64,000 nt of DNA. Origin: Natronoarchaeum philippinense. Lineage in GTDB: Archaea; Halobacteriota; Halobacteria; Halobacteriales; Natronoarchaeaceae. The stretch spans positions 682,001 to 746,000 of the forward strand of contig NZ_OBEJ01000001.1 in NCBI RefSeq assembly GCF_900215575.1, given 5' to 3'. Of this stretch, positions 60,741 through 64,000 are shown piece after piece. Position 1 is the stretch's first letter. Each line of letters opens with the position of its first letter. Made by a program: the position numbers and the translations under genes. The notes below the pieces were generated by a model that had not been told where the DNA came from, made no database searches, and was given only the letters and a program-made list of their open reading frames with translations.

Positions 60741-60916
60741 TTTAAGACCAGAGAGTGAAATGCTTCAGGTGACGCTTCGCTTGGAGGGCCGAAGCGTCAG
60801 CGGGGACCAATTCAGGGCGGCAAGCGATCGCGCGTTTTTCGCGCGCGATTCGCTTTCCTGTTTCAATACACCGAATAGTGATGACGCCACTGGGCCCGCT
60901 ATCGACGAGTAGCGGG
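60741..60916 (+). ncRNA. Candidate small RNA with three hairpins
   Basis: The 329-base gap between the 48-residue protein and glutaredoxin has no credible ORF. A TATA-like GATTTAAG (60739-60746) is followed by a hairpin TGACGCTTCG(60770)/CGAAGCGTCA(60790), perfect over 10 bp. Then ATCGCGCG (60827)/CGCGCGAT (60842) with a T5-containing loop and outer GCG/CGC pairs across a bulged T, and CCCGCTA (60895)/TAGCGGG (60910), perfect over 7 bp. The stems are well above what random DNA should give. A transcript from about 60768 could end in the T-rich 60836-60865 region or after the third hairpin. No tRNA or known RNA family matches by eye. Confidence 0.4.
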
Positions 60917-61018
60917 TATGTATCGGTGGTACAATCGTGGTTACGGACCATCGTGTGAGCCGGTGGCTATCGTTCTCGAACCGCAACCGTTCTTCTATCC
61001 CAGTACGAACACGGGCCT

Positions 61019-61273
61019 ATGTCAGATCCGGTTCCGATCACGGTGTACACGCGCGAGAACTGCCACCTCTGTGACGACGCCGTCGACACCCTGACGCGGA
61101 TCGCGGAGTCGGAGGGGGTCGACATCGAAATCGAAGAGGTCGATGTTGACGATGATCCGGAACTCCGGGAGAAGTACGGCGAGCGAGTGCCCTACGTGCT
61201 TGTCGATGGGTCGCCGAAATTCAAGTACCGCGTCGATCCGGCCAAGGCCCGAAGCGTGCTCTCCCGGCAGTGA
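61019..61273 (+). CDS. Glutaredoxin-like thiol-disulfide protein
   Basis: An 84-residue glutaredoxin/thioredoxin-fold protein. The active site is ENCHLCDDAVDTL (C-H-L-C, residues 15-18) after the strand PITVYTRENC. Later VDVDDDPELREKYGERVPYVLVDG carries the cis-proline (R-V-P-Y) and the tail FKYRVDPAKARSVLSRQ ends the helix. Glutaredoxin-like proteins of this type (DUF836-like) reduce disulfides; the reductant in haloarchaea is often gamma-glutamylcysteine based. The ATG at 61019 gives MSDPVPITVYT. Confidence 0.86.
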   Translation: MSDPVPITVYTRENCHLCDDAVDTLTRIAESEGVDIEIEEVDVDDDPELREKYGERVPYVLVDGSPKFKYRVDPAKARSVLSRQ

Positions 61274-61365
61274 AAGCCGACGATCCGGCGGGTTGAGCGT
61301 TCCAAAACTGTTAGGTGTTTGTTTTGTGTGCTGGCTGGTCGTATTCCTATAGAGAGGCAAACACG

Positions 61366-61689
61366 ATGCACGACCTGACCGGCTTCAAGCGCGACCTGCT
61401 GTACGTCATCGCGGGACTGGAGGAACCACACGGGCTAGCGATCAAGTCCGAACTCGAGGAGTACTACGAGTCGGAGGTGCATCCGGGGCGACTCTATCCG
61501 AACCTCGACGACCTCGTCGACGACGGACTGGTCGCCAAGGGGTCACATGATCGACGAACGAACGCCTACGAACTCACCGATCGGGGCTACGAGAGACTAT
61601 CCGCGCGGCGGTCGTGGGAGGGCCAGTACTTCGAGGACGGCGAGCCAGCAGGCGACGCCACGAGCGCCACTGCCCACGCGGGCAACTGA
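61366..61689 (+). CDS. PadR-family transcriptional regulator
   Basis: A 107-residue winged-helix repressor of the PadR family. MHDLTGFKRDLLYVIAGLEEPHGLAIKSELE is the first helical part, and HPGRLYPNLDDLVDDGLVAKGSHDRRTNAYELTDRG is the recognition helix and wing (the R/Y-P-x-L-x-x-L-x-x-x-G pattern). The tail is a short helix and an unstructured EPAGDATSATAHAGN. Start ATG 61366 is preceded by GAGGCAAACACG; a longer frame upstream from 61315 is not conserved-looking. It is 92 bases downstream of the glutaredoxin gene and may or may not share its transcript. The regulated genes are unknown. Confidence 0.9.
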   Translation: MHDLTGFKRDLLYVIAGLEEPHGLAIKSELEEYYESEVHPGRLYPNLDDLVDDGLVAKGSHDRRTNAYELTDRGYERLSARRSWEGQYFEDGEPAGDATSATAHAGN

Positions 61690-61707
61690 GTCGGGGACCC
61701 GGTCCCT

Positions 61708-62646
61708 TCACACGGTCAGTTCCGAGTCGGCCGTGGCGCCGGCGAACAGGTCCGCGACGATCGACGTACCGTCGGTCGCTTCTTCGAGATTCTGCATCAG
61801 TACTGTTTCGCTCGGGAAGAGGCGTTCGCCGAGTTCGAGGCCGTGATCGCGCGCCGTCGATCCCGTGACCGTCAGGTAGACGCCGAGGCCGGCGTCGGCG
61901 ATCGCAGCCTCCTCTTCGCGGCCGTTCTGCGGATAGCAAAATTCGATGCCGTCGATGGCGTCGGTCCCCAGCACCGCCTCGACGAGGCGCTCGTAGCGGG
62001 GCGAGATACAGAGCGGCCCCTCGTACTCACGGACGAACGCACGGTCGAACGCGGCGGTCGAGCCGTCGGGTCGGCACTCCGGCCGGCCCATCAGCGTGTG
62101 ATACACTGTGTCACCGAGGCCGGCCACGACGCGCACGTCGGTGTCGTGGGGATCGATCCGAGCGTTGAGGTCCGCGATGGATTCGAGCGGGTCGGCGGTG
62201 AGTTCGACGACCTCCTCTAACACGAGATCGGCGCTGTCGAACCCCATCGCAAAATCGTGGGTGCGGAGCGCGCGGAACGGCTCCTCCCGCCCGATCAATT
62301 GGAGTTCCACGTCGCCGAGCGGAATCGTCACGCTATCGAAGACGATCCGGCGCGGCCGGCCGCTCCGGTCGTCGCGCAACAGCGTGTACTCGGGTCGGCC
62401 CGGTGCGGAGAGATCGCTGTAGTCGGCGAGCCGGTCGTAGACATCGTCCGTGGCGGTCTGGTTGCCCTTCGTAATCGCCTTCTCGTACCGCAGAATCGAG
62501 GAGATAGAGTCCGCGATCGAGGCGACATCGACACCCTGACGCTCGGGGGCGTGATGGCTGTCCTCGACTCGCGTCGCCAAGCGGTCGAGCACGGCCTCGA
62601 GCGGGCGCCCCTTGCGCGGGACGGCCACGGGAATCGTCTCAGTCAT
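61708..62646 (-). CDS. Haloarchaeal protein with possible HisG-like fold
   Basis: A 312-residue soluble protein. The N-terminus, IPVAVPRKGRPLEAVLDRLATRV, resembles the first strand and loop of ATP phosphoribosyltransferase (HisG, A-x-P-x-K-G-R-L). Later segments LREDAE-type helices are absent; instead RRIVFDSVTIPLGDVELQLIGREE and DVRVVAGLGDTVYHTLMGRPEC appear. The C-terminal half (GLGVYLTVTGSTARDHGLELG, then PSETVLMQNLEEATDG) resembles the back half of the HisG fold. The real enzyme has key residues not visible here, so a catalytic role is doubtful. It lies 40 bases downstream of the acidic coiled-coil gene on the same strand and is convergent with padR (18 bases). Low certainty. Confidence 0.5.
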   Translation of the reverse strand: MTETIPVAVPRKGRPLEAVLDRLATRVEDSHHAPERQGVDVASIADSISSILRYEKAITKGNQTATDDVYDRLADYSDLSAPGRPEYTLLRDDRSGRPRRIVFDSVTIPLGDVELQLIGREEPFRALRTHDFAMGFDSADLVLEEVVELTADPLESIADLNARIDPHDTDVRVVAGLGDTVYHTLMGRPECRPDGSTAAFDRAFVREYEGPLCISPRYERLVEAVLGTDAIDGIEFCYPQNGREEEAAIADAGLGVYLTVTGSTARDHGLELGERLFPSETVLMQNLEEATDGTSIVADLFAGATADSELTV

Positions 62647-62686
62647 TGGCGGGACGAGGGCCCCGCCGGTCAAACAGGTTGCGCTT

Positions 62687-64000
62687 TCAGTTAAACATCT
62701 CCCCGAGCTGGTCGCGCCAGTCTTGGATCTCCTGCACGTCGGATTCGACGTCTTCGACGTCATCCGCAACGTCTTCGACCGACTCGGAGAGGTCGTCGAT
62801 CGAGTCCATGAGCTCGGAGATGTCGTCGGTCGCACCCTCGGCGATGCTCTCGACGGCCGCGAGGTCGTCAGCCACGCCGTCGAGTTCCTCGCTGACGCCC
62901 TCGACATCCTCGCTAACGCCCGCAATCTCGTCTTCGAGGCGGTCGAACTCGGAATCCATTGCCTCGACGGACTCGTCGACGGCGTCGACACGGTCGTCCA
63001 GCGCCGTCGTGTGCTGGTCGACATCCGCGAGCCGCGCCTGCACGCTGTCGATGTCGTCGTCGTGCTCGTCGACGACGTCCTCGACCGCCTCTAGGTCGGC
63101 TTCGAGTTCGGCCACGGTCGTCTGGAGCTCCTCGATTATCTCGTCGCCCTGCCCGTTCTCCGCGAGGAACTCCTCCATCGCGCCGGCGTAGGCGCCGACC
63201 TCCTCGACGCGGGACTGGAGGTGGTCGATCCGGGAGACGACGCTCGCGTCGACGCCGAGGTCGAGCTCCTCCCGGAGCACGCGCTTGTCGTCTTCGTCCA
63301 CGTTGCCGGCGCGTAGCTCCGCTGCGAGCGCGCTGGCGACGCCGCCCTCGACGGCGGTCGCGGCGTCCGCGTCGGCGTCGTCGGCCGCCGCTGCCGAATC
63401 GGCGTCGGCCGATGCGGGGTCGTCGGCAGTCGACGTTTCGGCGTCGATATCATCTGCATCCTCGACGGGTTCGTCGTCGGTCGTTTCGGCCGATTCGTCG
63501 ATGGCGCCGTCAACTTCTTCCGGCTCGTCGAGGTCCTCGGCTACAGCCGCTGCATCGACTTGCTCAGTGGCGTCCTCGACATCGGCAGCGTCCTCGACTG
63601 CGGACACGTCGTCGGCGCCATCGACATCGGCGGCTTCGTCGTCCGACTCGTCCGCGGGCTCGGATTCTGCAGCAGCCTCGTCGGATTCGGCGCCGACCGC
63701 GTCCGGTTCGTCATCAGTGTCGTCCTCGATCTCAGCTAGCTCGTCGGCAGCGGCGTCCTCGTCCTCGGCGCCGACGCCGAGATCGAGCTCGGCATCCGCG
63801 TCCGAGTCGGCATCGACGGTGTCGTCGGACTCCTCGGTGTCGTCGGCCGTCTCTTCTTCTTCTTCGTCACCTGCGTCGTCGGGGAGGTCGATCTCGATGT
63901 CGGGCTCGTCGGCCGGCTCCTCGTCGTCCTCGGGGTCGGGGATCTGTTCTTCCAGTCCGAGATCGAAGTCGGGTTCGTCCTCGGCGTCGTCTTCGGACTC
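62687..64000 (-). CDS. Acidic coiled-coil protein, 5' truncated by the window edge
   Basis: The frame is open for 437 residues to the window edge, so the N-terminus is missing. The visible N-terminal 240 residues are very rich in Asp, Glu, Ala and Ser with almost no hydrophobic residues (SAETTDDEPVEDADDIDAE). The last 200 residues are a long predicted coiled coil (SRVEEVGAYAGAMEEFL, VAELEADLEAVEDVVDEH, DDRVDAVDESVEAMDSEFD, EDEIAGVSEDVEGVSEELD, SEDVEGVSEELDGVADDLAA), ending EIQDWRDQLGEMFN. The heptads repeat with V/L-x-x-x-L-x-x spacing. Such proteins can be structural or scaffold components. It is adjacent to the HisG-like gene. There is no recognisable catalytic domain in the visible part. 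Confidence 0.78.
   Translation of the reverse strand, partial: ESEDDAEDEPDFDLGLEEQIPDPEDDEEPADEPDIEIDLPDDAGDEEEEETADDTEESDDTVDADSDADAELDLGVGAEDEDAAADELAEIEDDTDDEPDAVGAESDEAAAESEPADESDDEAADVDGADDVSAVEDAADVEDATEQVDAAAVAEDLDEPEEVDGAIDESAETTDDEPVEDADDIDAETSTADDPASADADSAAAADDADADAATAVEGGVASALAAELRAGNVDEDDKRVLREELDLGVDASVVSRIDHLQSRVEEVGAYAGAMEEFLAENGQGDEIIEELQTTVAELEADLEAVEDVVDEHDDDIDSVQARLADVDQHTTALDDRVDAVDESVEAMDSEFDRLEDEIAGVSEDVEGVSEELDGVADDLAAVESIAEGATDDISELMDSIDDLSESVEDVADDVEDVESDVQEIQDWRDQLGEMFN

Overview
The window is a gene-dense stretch of a haloarchaeal chromosome (class Halobacteria). The evidence is the high GC content, the strongly acidic predicted proteins, archaeal ribosomal proteins (L11, L1, L10, L12), TATA boxes about 27 bases before many start codons (leaderless mRNAs), and families largely restricted to haloarchaea (HalOD1, HEWD, the small carboxylase subunit PccX, paired PrkA kinases). 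I saw no rRNA, tRNA, CRISPR array, insertion sequence or prophage. The genus cannot be fixed from the sequence alone.

Layout. Bases 1-4.3 kb hold a partial GRAM/PH-like gene, a RimI-like acetyltransferase, an array of six hairpins, and the RNA-ligation pair archease and RtcB separated by a DoxX-type membrane protein. Bases 4.6-6.8 kb encode methylmalonyl-CoA epimerase and the catalytic subunit of methylmalonyl-CoA mutase. These connect to the propionyl-CoA carboxylase operon (pccB-pccX-pccA) at 41.4-45.3 kb. Together they carry propionyl-CoA to succinyl-CoA; the B12-binding mutase subunit is not in the window. Bases 7-14.4 kb hold an AMP-forming acyl-CoA synthetase, a half-length relative of it, DnaJ, a TANGO2/NRDE protein, and an Lrp/AsnC regulator overlapping a HalOD1 gene. 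Bases 14.4-25.9 kb carry most of the menaquinone pathway on the minus strand: menF-menD in one unit, menB alone, and menA-menC-menE in another. A structured repeat lies between menB and menA.

Bases 26-29.5 kb are a tightly overlapping four-gene DUF4129/DUF58 membrane cluster without its usual MoxR ATPase. Bases 29.9-37.6 kb are a four-gene stress-kinase operon: two divergent PrkA kinases, a YeaH/DUF444 protein and SpoVR. After YjbQ, two small membrane ORFs, a remnant of a glycerophosphodiester phosphodiesterase, an SDR and an NSS transporter comes the pcc operon. A D-lactate/glycolate dehydrogenase-type flavoprotein lies tail-to-tail with pccA, one base apart.

Bases 48.6-57.3 kb hold a HEWD protein, two membrane proteins, L11, a ZIP-like transporter, the L1-L10-L12 operon with a structured leader that looks like an L1 autoregulatory site, a TRAM-like protein coupled to an NhaC antiporter, and FolD. 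The last part has a zinc-ribbon protein, a solitary Eco57I/TaqI-type N6 DNA methylase divergent from a 48-residue protein, an intergenic region with three hairpins that may be a small RNA, a glutaredoxin, a PadR regulator, a possible HisG-like protein, and an acidic coiled-coil protein running off the edge.

The least-explained signals are non-coding: the covarying hairpin array (904-1069), the three-hairpin candidate RNA (60741-60916), a nine-codon apparently leaderless ORF fused by GTGA overlap to pccB (41453-41482), the long-hairpin repeat family (4326-4514 and 18125-18451), and palindromes around several promoters.
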